From Flavihumibacter rivuli (GTDB lineage: Bacteria; Bacteroidota; Bacteroidia; Chitinophagales; Chitinophagaceae), in the NCBI RefSeq assembly GCF_018595685.2, contig NZ_CP092334.1, forward strand, positions 1,640,001 through 1,704,000: a DNA stretch of 64,000 nt. The letters run 5' to 3'. Made by a program: the position numbers and the translations under genes. Each line of letters starts with the position of its first letter. Positions within the stretch are counted from its first letter, which is position 1. The notes beneath the pieces are model-generated. The model saw nothing but the letters and a program-made list of their open reading frames with translations, ran no database searches and had not been told where the DNA came from. Positions 7,401-16,452 of this stretch are shown one piece after another.

Positions 7401-10400
7401 TTAATTACCTTCAACTTTGCTTTGGCGACGCTCTTCCTCAACTACCTGGTTCAACTTCCGCTGTGCCTCTTCCTTCAGCTCAGGGATTCCAGCGTTTTCC
7501 AACACACTCTGGAAAGTTGCCTTGGCGTTGAAATAATCCTTTTGTTTCAGGTAAATATCTCCCAGTAAAATATAGGCCTTTGTCACCCACATTTCATAGG
7601 AACCACTTTTATTGATCACCTCAAAAGCGCTCTTTTCCGCATCCTTCAACCTGTTCTGCCCAACCTGGCAATTAGCGATTTCATACCTGGCTTCCGCTGC
7701 ATAAGCGCCTTTATTCAGGCCCACTACAGATTTATAATAGGAAATGGCCATCTCATAATTTCGGGCAAACTGGGCCGAGCGTCCCAACACCATACTGGAA
7801 AGCACCTTATCGTCATTACTTGCCCCTTTCATTTGCAAAAGGTCCTTTGCATTTGCTGCTGCGGCTTCCCACATGGCAAGCTGGTATTGACTTCTAAGCA
7901 GTCCACGCATGGCTTCCAACTTATTTTCCTCCGTGGATGCATATTCTTTCAACTTACCATAGTAAACAGATGCCTTTTCATAATTCTTAATGTCGAAGAA
8001 ATTCAGCCTTGCAGTTTGCAACAGGCTTTTCTCCCCAAACCGGTTAGGCACCAGGTCTGCAACTGCTGAATAACTCTTCTCTGCGGCGAGCCAATCCTTC
8101 CTGCTGAGAAATATCTCTCCCTGGTAATAATTGGCCTCTATCACATACTTACCCTCAGGGAACCTTTTCAAGTAAGCATCGAAACGCTGGAGTGCGGCAG
8201 TGAAATTCCCATTGCTCAACTGAACTTCGGCTTCAGCGTAAGCCAGGGAGTCCTGCTGGTTCACAGAGATATCCTTCCCCATTTTCCTAGCATAATTTAC
8301 ATACTCACTGCTGCGGCCTTCCTCAATGTAGATCGCCCTTGCATTCTCCAATGCCTCTTCTGCTTCCGGGGAATTGGGATAGGTCTCCAGTATCGCATTG
8401 TATTGCTTCAATGCTTCCACATTATTATCCAGGTTATAGTAAGCAATACCAGCCTTTAAATATGCCTCCGGCTTTAACGCTTCCGATTGCTTATCCTTCA
8501 GGACATTCCCCAGGTAGGGTAATGCCGATTTAAAATCTTCATCTGCCAGGTAGGTATTGGCTATTTCCATATTGGCATCCGCGATAAGGGAGGACTGTGG
8601 ATACTGTCGCTGCAGCTGTTGCAATTGCTTTATCTTCTCCTTGCCACTCCTGATACCCGCGATCAATGCTTTTTGATAACTGGCATAATCGCTATTGGAC
8701 CAGCCGTACTGGATCACCTGATCGTATACTGAACTCGCTTTAGCATATTCTTTCAACATGTAATAGCAATCACCACCGCGCAAATAGGCATCCTGCTCAA
8801 ATACAGGCATCCCCACCTTTGCCGACCGGGCCACCTGGTCGAAGTATTGCAGGGCCTGGCGATAATTGTCCTTTTTCAGGAAACAATACCCTAGGTTGTA
8901 ACGGGCATTGGCAGGACTCACTTCACCATTAACTGCCCCTGACTTGAGGTATTCACTAAAATACTGGATGGCCTCATCTGTCTTAGCCAGCCTGAAAGCG
9001 ATCTCCCCCTTCCAAAACTGGACATAGGGCAGAACCTTTTCATTATATGGAGCCTTCAGCGCCTTATCCAGCAGGTCATTGGCGCCTACCAGCATACCAT
9101 CATTAATCATTTCCGTAGCCCTCCCATAAAGGATGGTAGGGTAAAAACGCCTGGCCTGCTCTGATGGGTTCTTGATACTTTCCAGTAATGCCAGTGCATC
9201 CTTGAAATTGCTGGTATTGGTCATGGCACCCACCAGTAATTCCCTCGCCTCGAGGGCATAGGATGAATTGGGATATTTCTGGAGGAACTGCTGGAATTCT
9301 GTCAATGCTACATCCTGGTACCCTAACTCATAGGACAGTTTAGCGTAGTTGAACCTGGAAATTTCCTGCTGTACCGGATTGCTGCTGTTCAGCGCACAAA
9401 ACAGGAAGGCATTCCTGGCATTCCCTTTCTGGTTGGTCTTTAAATAGGCATCCCCCAAAAGGTACATGGCATTCTGCGAAAGGGAATCCTCTGTTCCGCT
9501 CAGCTGCTTGAAGCCAGTTATGGATTCGGTGTACTTTCCCGTCTGGTATTGTGAATAGGCAAGTTCATACACTTCATACCTTGATAGCGTAGCAGCTTTT
9601 GCCGCATGCGCCTGGAGATAAGGCAGGGCTTTCGCATACTCACCCTTCTCAAACAGGCCATGGCCTACCAGTTTCCGCATTTCGAGATCATAGTAACCTC
9701 CACCCTTCTTCAATCGTTCAGTAGCATAATTCAGGGCCTTTTCCTTTTCACCTGTGAGGTAATAAATAGTGGCGATATAGTAGGGAACAACCTTTTCGTA
9801 CTCCGGCGATTTCTCCGCTATCTCAAATGCATTCAAGGCATCCTTATACCTTTTCTCCTGGAAGGATATGAAACCGTAATAATAGTTGGCGTCGCTATAA
9901 AATCCACTCTGGGGAACTTGCCTAACTGCATCAAACAAAGGCTTGGCTTCAGCAAAGCGCTGCAGGTTAAAATAACAATAACCCTGGTGGAACTTCAGGC
10001 TCTCTACTTCCTTATTGGAAAGGTGCTCTACCGTTGTTTTCTCATAAAAGGTCAAGGCCTTGTAATAATCCTTCTGCCTGAAATAATATTCCCCAAGATG
10101 ATAGCTCATTAACTCAACCCTCGATTGGTTATCATCGAGATCAATGAACTCCTCAGCCTGCTCCACTGCAGCAATTTCATTTTGTCGGAGCCCGCAAACA
10201 ATAGTGTAATACCTGACTTCCTGGTAATACAAGGCATTTTCCGTCCTGTCCGCATCACGGAGTTTATGGTTCAGCTCCTTGAACAGCGGATAGGCCAGGC
10301 TGTAAGCTTCCCTGTTGTAATACTCCCTGGCCATCTTGTAATCAGCCTGGGGATCATTCAGGAAACGGGTTTGCTGGGCATTGGCGAATTGGAACAAGGA

Positions 10401-10433
10401 GCTGCAAACGATTACACCAACTAGTTTCTTCAT
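7401..10433 (-). CDS. Large secreted tetratricopeptide-repeat protein
   Basis: 1010 aa from the ATG at 10433, where MKKLVGVIVCSSLFQFANAQQ forms a typical signal peptide; the frame stays open for 37 more codons upstream, but that extension would bury the signal. Nearly the whole mature protein consists of TPR-like helical hairpins with patterns such as AxYNLGYCFLKKDNYRQALQYFDQV, together with variants of Y..G...Y..G.Y..A...F. Such proteins act as periplasmic or outer-membrane scaffolds; no enzyme motif is seen. The C terminus is charged (EEERRQSKVEGN). It is the first gene of a probable four-gene minus-strand cluster with the barrel, HU-CCDC81 and methyltransferase genes. The partner is unknown; the barrel next to it is the obvious candidate. 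Confidence 0.85.
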   Translation of the reverse strand: MKKLVGVIVCSSLFQFANAQQTRFLNDPQADYKMAREYYNREAYSLAYPLFKELNHKLRDADRTENALYYQEVRYYTIVCGLRQNEIAAVEQAEEFIDLDDNQSRVELMSYHLGEYYFRQKDYYKALTFYEKTTVEHLSNKEVESLKFHQGYCYFNLQRFAEAKPLFDAVRQVPQSGFYSDANYYYGFISFQEKRYKDALNAFEIAEKSPEYEKVVPYYIATIYYLTGEKEKALNYATERLKKGGGYYDLEMRKLVGHGLFEKGEYAKALPYLQAHAAKAATLSRYEVYELAYSQYQTGKYTESITGFKQLSGTEDSLSQNAMYLLGDAYLKTNQKGNARNAFLFCALNSSNPVQQEISRFNYAKLSYELGYQDVALTEFQQFLQKYPNSSYALEARELLVGAMTNTSNFKDALALLESIKNPSEQARRFYPTILYGRATEMINDGMLVGANDLLDKALKAPYNEKVLPYVQFWKGEIAFRLAKTDEAIQYFSEYLKSGAVNGEVSPANARYNLGYCFLKKDNYRQALQYFDQVARSAKVGMPVFEQDAYLRGGDCYYMLKEYAKASSVYDQVIQYGWSNSDYASYQKALIAGIRSGKEKIKQLQQLQRQYPQSSLIADANMEIANTYLADEDFKSALPYLGNVLKDKQSEALKPEAYLKAGIAYYNLDNNVEALKQYNAILETYPNSPEAEEALENARAIYIEEGRSSEYVNYARKMGKDISVNQQDSLAYAEAEVQLSNGNFTAALQRFDAYLKRFPEGKYVIEANYYQGEIFLSRKDWLAAEKSYSAVADLVPNRFGEKSLLQTARLNFFDIKNYEKASVYYGKLKEYASTEENKLEAMRGLLRSQYQLAMWEAAAANAKDLLQMKGASNDDKVLSSMVLGRSAQFARNYEMAISYYKSVVGLNKGAYAAEARYEIANCQVGQNRLKDAEKSAFEVINKSGSYEMWVTKAYILLGDIYLKQKDYFNAKATFQSVLENAGIPELKEEAQRKLNQVVEEERRQSKVEGN

Positions 10434-10686
10434 GAAAAAGGATTGATGGGTATGAAGGTTAACGAATGGCAGGCAACCCGCTGGTCTTGTCCTGGTCAAC
10501 TGGGATCCTTCATCTACTTTATTGCTGGTTGCCTTTTTTTTCATTTGCTTTCAACGGATTGAGGGAACGAAGTAAAGATTTTAATTATTTTCTGTGTCAC
10601 CAAATAACGTTCCAAACAACTGTGGATAATCAAAAGGATTAACAATTCTTTGTACCCAAATCCTATTTTTGACAAAAATCGTCCAA

Positions 10687-11094
10687 ATGAAAAAACTGCT
10701 GTCAACCGATTATTCCGATTGGGGATTTAATACGATGATGTTCCTCCTGCGGATAACCTTCGGTGGCTTGATGCTGGTAGACCATGGTTTCCAGAAACTG
10801 GTAAAGTATCCCAGCCTGCAACATAAATTCAGTGACCCCTTCCACATTGGCAGCAACTGGTCCTTGCTCCTGGTGATCTTTGCTGAGGTGTTTTGTTCCA
10901 TACTCATCATTGCCGGGCTATTTACCCGCCTCGCCGCTATTCCCCTGGTCATTGCTATGGGTGTAGCCTTTTTCATTGCGCATAACCATGATTTCAATGA
11001 AGGGGAAAAGGCGGCCTTGTTCATGGCAGGCTTCCTGTCCATCCTGCTCTGCGGACCGGGAAAGGCGAGCATTGACAGCATGATGGGTAAATGA
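10687..11094 (+). CDS. DoxX family membrane protein
   Basis: 135 aa from the ATG at 10687; an in-frame TTG six codons upstream was not used because the ATG starts the conserved part. The motif LLRITFGGLMLVDHGFQKL and later GLFTRLAAIPLVIAM are typical of DoxX/YphA-like proteins, with four predicted membrane helices. Members of the family are linked to redox or thiol-stress functions, but the biochemical role of most is not known. The gene is divergent from the TPR gene. TATTTTTG at 10664-10671, a TANNTTTG match, lies 15 bp before the ATG and would give a short leader. Confidence 0.9.
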   Translation: MKKLLSTDYSDWGFNTMMFLLRITFGGLMLVDHGFQKLVKYPSLQHKFSDPFHIGSNWSLLLVIFAEVFCSILIIAGLFTRLAAIPLVIAMGVAFFIAHNHDFNEGEKAALFMAGFLSILLCGPGKASIDSMMGK

Positions 11095-11196
11095 AAAAAA
11101 ATAGCTGATCCGGCCCCTCAATAAACCAAATCAACCCGTACTATCGGGCTGATTGGCGGATATTTATACCTCCTTTAATGGGAAACACCAGAAAAA

Positions 11197-11625
11197 ATGT
11201 ATCAACACCAGACAACTATACGTGTCCGTTATGCCGAGACCGATCAGATGAATGTGGTTTACCACGGCAATTATGCCCAGTATTTTGAAGTGGCCCGTGC
11301 GGAAAGCATAAGGGAACTGGGTCTGACCTACAAGGACATGGAAACAATGGGCATCATTATGCCCATTGTAGAATTACATTGTAAATACCTGCGTCCGGCG
11401 CATTATGATGACCTCCTTACGGTCACCACTACCCTAAAGGAACTTCCTGCCGACCACCGGATCGAATTCCACCAGGAAGTGTTTAATGAATCCGGGAAAC
11501 TCCTCACCATAGGAAGGGTGGTATTGTACTTTATTGATGCTACAACAAGGGAAAGGACGACCATGCCCGAATTCCTGTTCAACAAACTCAAACCTTACTT
11601 TGAAGAAGAGAAACAAAAGGTTTAA
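11197..11625 (+). CDS. Acyl-CoA thioesterase, YbgC/FadM-like (4HBT hotdog fold)
   Basis: 142-aa single hotdog-fold thioesterase that hydrolyses acyl-CoA to free acid and CoA in the cytoplasm. The N-terminal motif RYAETDQMNVVYHGNYAQYF contains the conserved Asp of the 4HBT active site and the Y-H-N-Y-x-x-F signature, and FEVARAESIRELG continues the family pattern. Length is normal. The chain-length preference cannot be told; YbgC-like enzymes often act on short acyl-CoAs or associate with envelope Tol-Pal systems in proteobacteria, but no such genes are nearby. It lies 102 bp after doxX on the same strand and is convergent with the DUF6526 gene. Confidence 0.92.
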   Translation: MYQHQTTIRVRYAETDQMNVVYHGNYAQYFEVARAESIRELGLTYKDMETMGIIMPIVELHCKYLRPAHYDDLLTVTTTLKELPADHRIEFHQEVFNESGKLLTIGRVVLYFIDATTRERTTMPEFLFNKLKPYFEEEKQKV

Positions 11626-11642
11626 AGAGCAATAAAAAGATG

Positions 11643-12074
11643 CTATACCCTGTGCAGGTCTGCCCTCCAGTTCCTGATTGCCTTTTTGATATCCTCACCT
11701 GACAGGTTCTCTTCCGCGGCCCTGCGGGCAAGTTCCACCAATTCTTCGTCCGAAGCAAACCGCAAGGCGATGACCTGGCTTATCCTTATCCGGCTATCAA
11801 GTGGCCTTCCCCCCGAGAGGATAAAATAGCGCAGGCTCTCCTCTGCCCTGATAGCCCGGTCCTGGGCTTTCAATGCCATGGCCCTTGCATGAAAAAATAT
11901 GCTGATAAAGAGGATGGCCACCAACAGGATAAGGGAGGCAGAATAACGGTTACCCTCATCCGAATGGCTGAGGTTCACTATTGACCCGGCTAAAAGGGCC
12001 AGGATGGCAAGTAAGGTCAATACATGGTACGAAAAGGAATAACGACGATGGTTCTTGTAGTTTTGCTCAGCCAT
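11643..12074 (-). CDS. DUF6526 family membrane protein
   Basis: 143 aa. The start MAEQNYKNHRRYSFSYHVLT followed by two hydrophobic segments (LLAILALLAGSIVNL and ASLILLVAILFISIFFHARAM) matches the DUF6526 family, which is common in Bacteroidota and of unknown function. The C-terminal ~60 residues are soluble and charged and predicted cytoplasmic. The gene stands alone between convergent and divergent neighbours (18 bp from the thioesterase stop, 126 bp from cinA). Confidence 0.8.
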   Translation of the reverse strand: MAEQNYKNHRRYSFSYHVLTLLAILALLAGSIVNLSHSDEGNRYSASLILLVAILFISIFFHARAMALKAQDRAIRAEESLRYFILSGGRPLDSRIRISQVIALRFASDEELVELARRAAEENLSGEDIKKAIRNWRADLHRV

Positions 12075-12175
12075 AGTGGTCAGTTTTCCTATGAAGATAG
12101 AAAAGGATTGTCAAGATTCTTCCGTCCAAAAAAGGGATTGGTCAAACATATCACCCCCAGCTAGGGAAATGCCGC

Positions 12176-12183
12176 TAAATTTG
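12176..12183 (+). promoter_or_regulatory. -7 promoter box for cinA
   Basis: TAAATTTG matches TANNTTTG exactly and lies 17 bp before the cinA ATG at 12201, implying a leader of about 13 nt. No -33 TTG is at the usual spacing. Confidence 0.4.
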
Positions 12184-12200
12184 ACTATCGAATTCTTTTT

Positions 12201-13481
12201 ATGCAAAAGATTAATGCGACCATCATTACGATAGGTGACGAATTACTGATTGGACAGGTTATCGATACCAATAGTGCCTGGATGGCACAGGAATTAAATA
12301 AGATAGGTGTTTCCGTACTCAGGCGCGTGGCAGTGGGCGATGAATGGAATGCCATTTGGTCGGCACTCGAACAGGAATCAAGGTATGCAGATATTTTATT
12401 GCTGACCGGGGGGCTTGGCCCCACAGCGGACGACATAACCAAACCCCTGCTCTGTGAGTATTTTGGTGGGAGAATGGTAACCAATGAAAAGGTCCTGGCG
12501 CATGTCAGGCATCTTTTCGAAAATGTTTACAGAAGGCCTATGATCGAACGGAACGCCCGACAGGCGGAAGTTCCTGATGTGTGTACTGTCCTGCACAATG
12601 CTCGCGGAACAGCCCCTGGGATGTGGTTTGAAAAGGACAACAGGATCCTTGTATCCCTTCCCGGTGTACCCCATGAAATGAAAGGCCTGATGACCGATGA
12701 AGTGCTACCCAAGCTCAAGGAAAGGTTTCAATTACCGGTAATCCTGCACCGCACCCTGCTAACGGCAGGACTTGGCGAATCCTTCCTGGCCGAACGCATC
12801 AGGGATTTTGAGGCTAACCTGCCCGGACATGTCAAACTTGCCTATCTCCCTAACTATGGAATGGTAAGGCTGCGCCTTAGTGCTACAGGGTTTGACGAGC
12901 AAGCACTCACTGCTGAAATGGAAGAACAATTCAACAAGCTGCAGTCGCAGTTACAGGATATTTTGGTCACTAACCGGGATGAACCCATGCACCAGGTTGT
13001 GGGAAGGCTGCTAAAAGAGCACCAAAAGACCATCGGCACTGCTGAAAGTTGTACTGGGGGTTATATTGCCCACCTGTTAACCTCCACCCCGGGCTCCAGT
13101 GCCTATTTCAAGGGAAGTGTGGTGAGTTATGCCAATGAGATCAAGACTGCTGTGCTGGGGGTACAACCAGAAACCCTGGCCAGGGAAGGTGCGGTAAGTG
13201 AATCAACAGTGGAACAAATGGTAGTCGGCGCCTTGAAGCATTTAGGTACAGATTACGCCATTGCCACTTCAGGCATCATGGGTCCGGATGGGGGCAGCCC
13301 GGAAAAACCCGTCGGAACAGTTTGGGTGGCTGTCGGTAACAGCCATTCTATTGTGACCCAATGTTTCCACTTCAGGTTCGACAGGACCAGGAACATTGAG
13401 CTGACCGCCATAAATGCGCTGAACCTTCTCAGGAAGTTCTTTTTGGAACAGGTTGCCCATCAAAAAACTAACAGTCATTAA
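12201..13481 (+). CDS. cinA: CinA family protein, NMN deamidase / competence-damage related
   Basis: 426-aa two-domain CinA. Residues 1 to about 170 form the MoCF-like (COG1058) domain, with ITIGDELLIGQVIDTNSAWM and GGLGPTADDITKPLL; this domain is linked to ADP-ribose pyrophosphatase activity in characterised homologues. The C-terminal domain (about 260-420) carries GTAESCTGGYIAHLLTSTPG, VVSYANEIK and ATSGIMGPDGG, the signature of the PncC-type nicotinamide mononucleotide deamidase, which recycles NMN in NAD metabolism. Both domains look intact, so the protein is probably a bifunctional pyridine-nucleotide salvage enzyme. It is monocistronic, 162 bp upstream of the E2 gene. Confidence 0.95.
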   Translation: MQKINATIITIGDELLIGQVIDTNSAWMAQELNKIGVSVLRRVAVGDEWNAIWSALEQESRYADILLLTGGLGPTADDITKPLLCEYFGGRMVTNEKVLAHVRHLFENVYRRPMIERNARQAEVPDVCTVLHNARGTAPGMWFEKDNRILVSLPGVPHEMKGLMTDEVLPKLKERFQLPVILHRTLLTAGLGESFLAERIRDFEANLPGHVKLAYLPNYGMVRLRLSATGFDEQALTAEMEEQFNKLQSQLQDILVTNRDEPMHQVVGRLLKEHQKTIGTAESCTGGYIAHLLTSTPGSSAYFKGSVVSYANEIKTAVLGVQPETLAREGAVSESTVEQMVVGALKHLGTDYAIATSGIMGPDGGSPEKPVGTVWVAVGNSHSIVTQCFHFRFDRTRNIELTAINALNLLRKFFLEQVAHQKTNSH

Positions 13482-13577
13482 CATTTATACCGATTCCTTA
13501 CCTTTGGGCCGCCATTTGGATTTGCTTGCCGAAATTGAACCAGCAATTGTCGCGGGAACTTTACCCCATTGCTGTAT

Positions 13578-13608
13578 TTTTTCACCAACCGGTAGCTAAA
13601 TACTTTTG
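13578..13608 (+). promoter_or_regulatory. Candidate promoter of the E2 gene
   Basis: TACTTTTG at 13601-13608 matches TANNTTTG exactly, and a TTT at 13578-13580 lies 20 nt upstream in place of the ideal TTG. The E2 ATG is 35 bp downstream of the -7 box. Confidence 0.45.
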
Positions 13609-13643
13609 GTTTTTGTTTCTTTACCTAAAATCTGACTAGCAAT

Positions 13644-14996
13644 ATGGCTGTAGTAGACCTGGTTATGCCAAAAATGGGTGAAAGTATAATGGAAGCCACC
13701 ATCCTCAAGTGGCTGAAAAAGCCCGGTGATTCTGTAAAGCAAGACGAAACCGTTCTGGAAATTGCTACAGATAAAGTAGATAGTGAGGTTCCCAGCACTT
13801 CGGAAGGGGTGATCGAAGAGATCTTATTCAACGTAAATGATGTTGTTCCGATCGGGACAGTGATTGCCAGGATCCGCACTGGTGCAGATGCTGCCACAGC
13901 ACCTGCAGCGCCAGTAAGTCCTACCCCGGAAGCGGCCCCGGCCCCTGCTCCCCAGCCCATTCCTGCCCCGCAGGCAACTGCCCAGCAATCCCATAGTTTT
14001 GTCCCCTCCGGCAATAAGTTCTATAGCCCACTGGTTTTGAACATTGCTGCCAATGAAGGAGTGAGCATGGCTGAACTGGAATCTATCCCCGGAACGGGAA
14101 ATGAAGGCAGGGTCACCAAGAGGGATATCCTGGAATATGTTGCCCGTAAAAAATCAGGTCAACCGGCGCCCCAACCGGCTGTTGTAAGCCAGCCCCAACC
14201 GGCTCAGCCTGCTACCCAGGTAGCCGTTAGGGAAACAGCACCCACTCCTCCCCCAGCTGCCCCAGTTGCCAGCACCAGCTATTCAGGAAATGTCGAGATC
14301 ATTGAGATGGACCGGATGCGCCGCCTGATCGCTGACCACATGGTGAAAAGCAAGCATACCAGCCCGCACGTTACCAGCTTTACTGAAGCAGATGTCACCA
14401 ATTTGGTACTGTGGCGCGAGAAAGTGAAGAAGTCATTTGAGAAGCAGGAAGGTACCAAGATCACCTTTACACCACTCTTCATTGAAGCAATAGCAAGGTG
14501 TATCAAAAAATACCCTTTGATCAACAGCTCCATTGACGGGGATAAGATCATTGTAAAAAAAGATATCAATATCGGTATGGCAACTGCCTTACCAAGCGGC
14601 AACCTGATCGTGCCTGTTATCAAAAACGCTGACCAGTTGAACCTGGTCGGACTTGCCAAGCAGGTAAATGCAACGGCTGACAATGCACGTAATGGTAAAC
14701 TAAAGCCGGAAGATACCCAGGGTGGCACTTTCACCCTGACCAATGTAGGTACTTTTGGAAGCCTGATGGGCACCCCCATTATCAACCAGCCACAGGTAGC
14801 CATCCTTGCTGTGGGAGCTATAAAGAAAAGACCAGTAGTGATAGAAACATCTCAAGGTGACTCCATTGCCATCAGGCATATGATGTACCTCAGCATGAGT
14901 TACGACCACAGGATCGTGGACGGTAGCCTGGGTGCTACCTTCCTTACCGCAGTGGCAAGGGAATTGGAAAACTTCAACCCCGACAGGCAGTATTAA
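13644..14996 (+). CDS. 2-oxo acid dehydrogenase E2, dihydrolipoamide acyltransferase
   Basis: 450-aa E2 core enzyme that transfers the acyl group from lipoyl-lysine to CoA. Residues 1-78 are one lipoyl domain, with the lipoylated lysine in ATDKVDSEVP at K44. A long Ala/Pro linker follows. The peripheral subunit-binding domain spans about residues 130-170 (FYSPLVLNIAANEGV...GRVTKRDILEYV), then a second Ala/Pro linker and the catalytic domain with SYDHRIVDG (H422 and D426, the HxxxDG active site). The single lipoyl domain fits branched-chain, acetoin or 2-oxoglutarate type complexes as well as PDH; the acyl substrate cannot be fixed without the E1 genes, which are not nearby. It can use the E3 encoded at 155-1558. 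It is monocistronic and ends at a strong terminator. Confidence 0.93.
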   Translation: MAVVDLVMPKMGESIMEATILKWLKKPGDSVKQDETVLEIATDKVDSEVPSTSEGVIEEILFNVNDVVPIGTVIARIRTGADAATAPAAPVSPTPEAAPAPAPQPIPAPQATAQQSHSFVPSGNKFYSPLVLNIAANEGVSMAELESIPGTGNEGRVTKRDILEYVARKKSGQPAPQPAVVSQPQPAQPATQVAVRETAPTPPPAAPVASTSYSGNVEIIEMDRMRRLIADHMVKSKHTSPHVTSFTEADVTNLVLWREKVKKSFEKQEGTKITFTPLFIEAIARCIKKYPLINSSIDGDKIIVKKDINIGMATALPSGNLIVPVIKNADQLNLVGLAKQVNATADNARNGKLKPEDTQGGTFTLTNVGTFGSLMGTPIINQPQVAILAVGAIKKRPVVIETSQGDSIAIRHMMYLSMSYDHRIVDGSLGATFLTAVARELENFNPDRQY

Positions 14997-15027
14997 CCTG
15001 CATTGATCCAAAGCATATATTCTCATT

Positions 15028-15058
15028 AAGAAAGGCTTCCCATGAGGAAGCCTTTCTT
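15028..15058. terminator. Intrinsic terminator after the E2 gene
   Basis: Perfect 13-bp stem: AAGAAAGGCTTCC at 15028-15040, 5-nt loop, GGAAGCCTTTCTT at 15046-15058, followed by ATTTTC on the plus strand. It lies between convergent genes and may act on both strands. Confidence 0.8.
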
Positions 15059-15073
15059 ATTTTCCTACGAAAA

Positions 15074-15571
15074 CTATTTCCCATAAAATTCCAGCTTGTA
15101 CTTAGCCGTTTTCCCCTTCAGCTTAACAATGTACAAATGGTTATAGGTTGAATCACTCAGTTCACGGACCTCATTCTTCCCTGTCAATCCATTCACTATA
15201 TCATCCACTGTATTGCTATGTCCAACTACCAACACATTCCCTTTGGACATCCTTACGCGCTGCAGGAAAGCTTCATCAACTTTCGCGTAATGAAAAGTAT
15301 CCAATGCAAAATAATTGGCCGTTGGCATCAGGGTGCTAATGGTCCGGATATAATTGGTGGTGTAACCCGTCCTTACCTTCTCCCCTTTCAACCTCTCCCT
15401 GAGGGCTTCTGCCCTTTCCTTTCCCGCTTCTGTCAGGGGAGGATCGGTCTTACTCATCACCATTGAGCCATCACCCGGAACCTGCTTCTCGGCATGACGC
15501 ACAATGAAGACCTTCTGGGTACAGGATAAAAGGGTAAAGCCTGAAAGCAAAAAGAATACAGCTTTTCGCAT
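15074..15571 (-). CDS. Histidine phosphatase superfamily lipoprotein
   Basis: 165 aa. The catalytic RHG-type motif is VFIVRHAEKQ (R25, H26), where the histidine becomes phosphorylated, and the late VVGHSNTVDDIV supplies the second conserved histidine. The length and motifs fit the short SixA/phosphoglycerate-mutase-like branch. The first 17 residues (MRKAVFFLLSGFTLLSC) are a lipoprotein signal with lipobox LLSC, so the enzyme probably acts in the envelope rather than as a cytoplasmic SixA. The substrate is unknown. It is convergent with the E2 gene and divergent from the unknown gene at 15655. Confidence 0.85.
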   Translation of the reverse strand: MRKAVFFLLSGFTLLSCTQKVFIVRHAEKQVPGDGSMVMSKTDPPLTEAGKERAEALRERLKGEKVRTGYTTNYIRTISTLMPTANYFALDTFHYAKVDEAFLQRVRMSKGNVLVVGHSNTVDDIVNGLTGKNEVRELSDSTYNHLYIVKLKGKTAKYKLEFYGK

Positions 15572-15636
15572 AACACAAATTTTAACAGGATTGACAAATA
15601 CAGCCCTTGATTAATATGCTGTTTTTTACTAATTTA

Positions 15637-15655
15637 TAGCAACAATAGGTTGCTA
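15637..15655 (+). promoter_or_regulatory. Inverted repeat touching the start codon of the gene at 15655
   Basis: TAGCAAC, a 5-nt spacer (AATAG), then GTTGCTA form a perfect 7-bp inverted repeat whose last base is the A of the ATG. It could be an operator or an RNA hairpin masking translation initiation. No RBS is visible. Confidence 0.4.
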
Positions 15656-16374
15656 TGAAAACATTATCCCAAACCTGGTTTACTGAGGGATTCATCGATT
15701 TTGAACTCAAGAAATACACCCTGCTCGCCTACCTGCAGGAGGTGAACAGGTTCTTTGGCCAAAACAAACTCTATCCCCAACTAGCAGACATTATATTCCA
15801 TTACAATAACCTGGTACATTTCCGGGAAAATAAAAAGATCCTCCAGGACCAGTTTCCACGTAAACTTACCGGAATCCAACTGGAGAAGCTACAACTTTTA
15901 TATGAACAGATCATTGAAGATGATGAGTTGATGCGGGAGCTGGAACAGATCATCCATTTTTCTACCAATTGCATTAAGAAAGTCATCGATGAGGGTACAG
16001 ATATCTATGAATTCGTAGAGTCAGGCCTTTCAATAGGACCGGTTGGACTTGTACCGCTAGATAACCAGGAAGGCTATTTCTTCCTAAGCCAGGGCAATTC
16101 AAAAGACACCCTGGTTTACCAATACCGGCTCAGCATTTTTGAAAAACATGATGAACAGTACCGGTCGATCCGGACAACTTTCATTGCTTCCTGGTACCGG
16201 GACCTTGTTAATACTTACGAACAGATCAAATCGGACCTGATCAAACAATACAAAAGCCTCCCCAACCCTGCCGTTTACCTAATCGAATCCAAATTGAAGT
16301 ATCCCCTGGAAGAGACCATCCTGCCAATAGCCAAGCGCTCACTGGTTCGGTACCTGAGCCAACCTGCGGCCTGA
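15655..16374 (+). CDS. Conserved-looking hypothetical protein
   Basis: 239 aa, not recognised. It is soluble with no signal peptide or membrane segment, rich in Leu, Glu, Lys and Tyr, and probably mainly helical in the first 130 residues (EKLQLLYEQIIEDDELMRELEQII). The second half (SGLSIGPVGLVPLDNQEGYFFLS...VYQYRLSIFE) looks like a mixed alpha/beta domain. The coding-like composition and clean start and stop support a real gene. It is monocistronic, divergent from the phosphatase gene, and ends at a bidirectional terminator. A perfect inverted repeat overlaps its start codon, so expression may be controlled at that point. Confidence 0.75.
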   Translation: MKTLSQTWFTEGFIDFELKKYTLLAYLQEVNRFFGQNKLYPQLADIIFHYNNLVHFRENKKILQDQFPRKLTGIQLEKLQLLYEQIIEDDELMRELEQIIHFSTNCIKKVIDEGTDIYEFVESGLSIGPVGLVPLDNQEGYFFLSQGNSKDTLVYQYRLSIFEKHDEQYRSIRTTFIASWYRDLVNTYEQIKSDLIKQYKSLPNPAVYLIESKLKYPLEETILPIAKRSLVRYLSQPAA

Positions 16375-16380
16375 AAATAA

Positions 16381-16443
16381 AAAAGCCTATGCCCCAATGG
16401 ATCCTTGCTGAATCAGAGAAGGCCAAAAGGACATAGGCTTTAT
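16381..16443. terminator. Bidirectional terminator between the gene at 15655 and the S9 peptidase gene
   Basis: AAGCCTATG at 16383-16391 pairs with CATAGGCTT at 16432-16440 across a 40-nt loop. A-rich and T-rich flanks on both sides give a T-tract on the minus strand (TTTTTTATTTT). It lies between convergent genes. Confidence 0.6.
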
Positions 16444-16452
16444 AAAAACAGG

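Noticed and set aside
10471..10534. AGGCAACC/GGTTGCCT inverted repeat with a T-run upstream of the TPR gene, read as a terminator
   Set aside because: The loop is about 48 nt and the T-run is on the strand opposite to the TPR gene, pointing at the doxX side where no gene ends. It may be part of the TPR mRNA leader but I cannot support a function.
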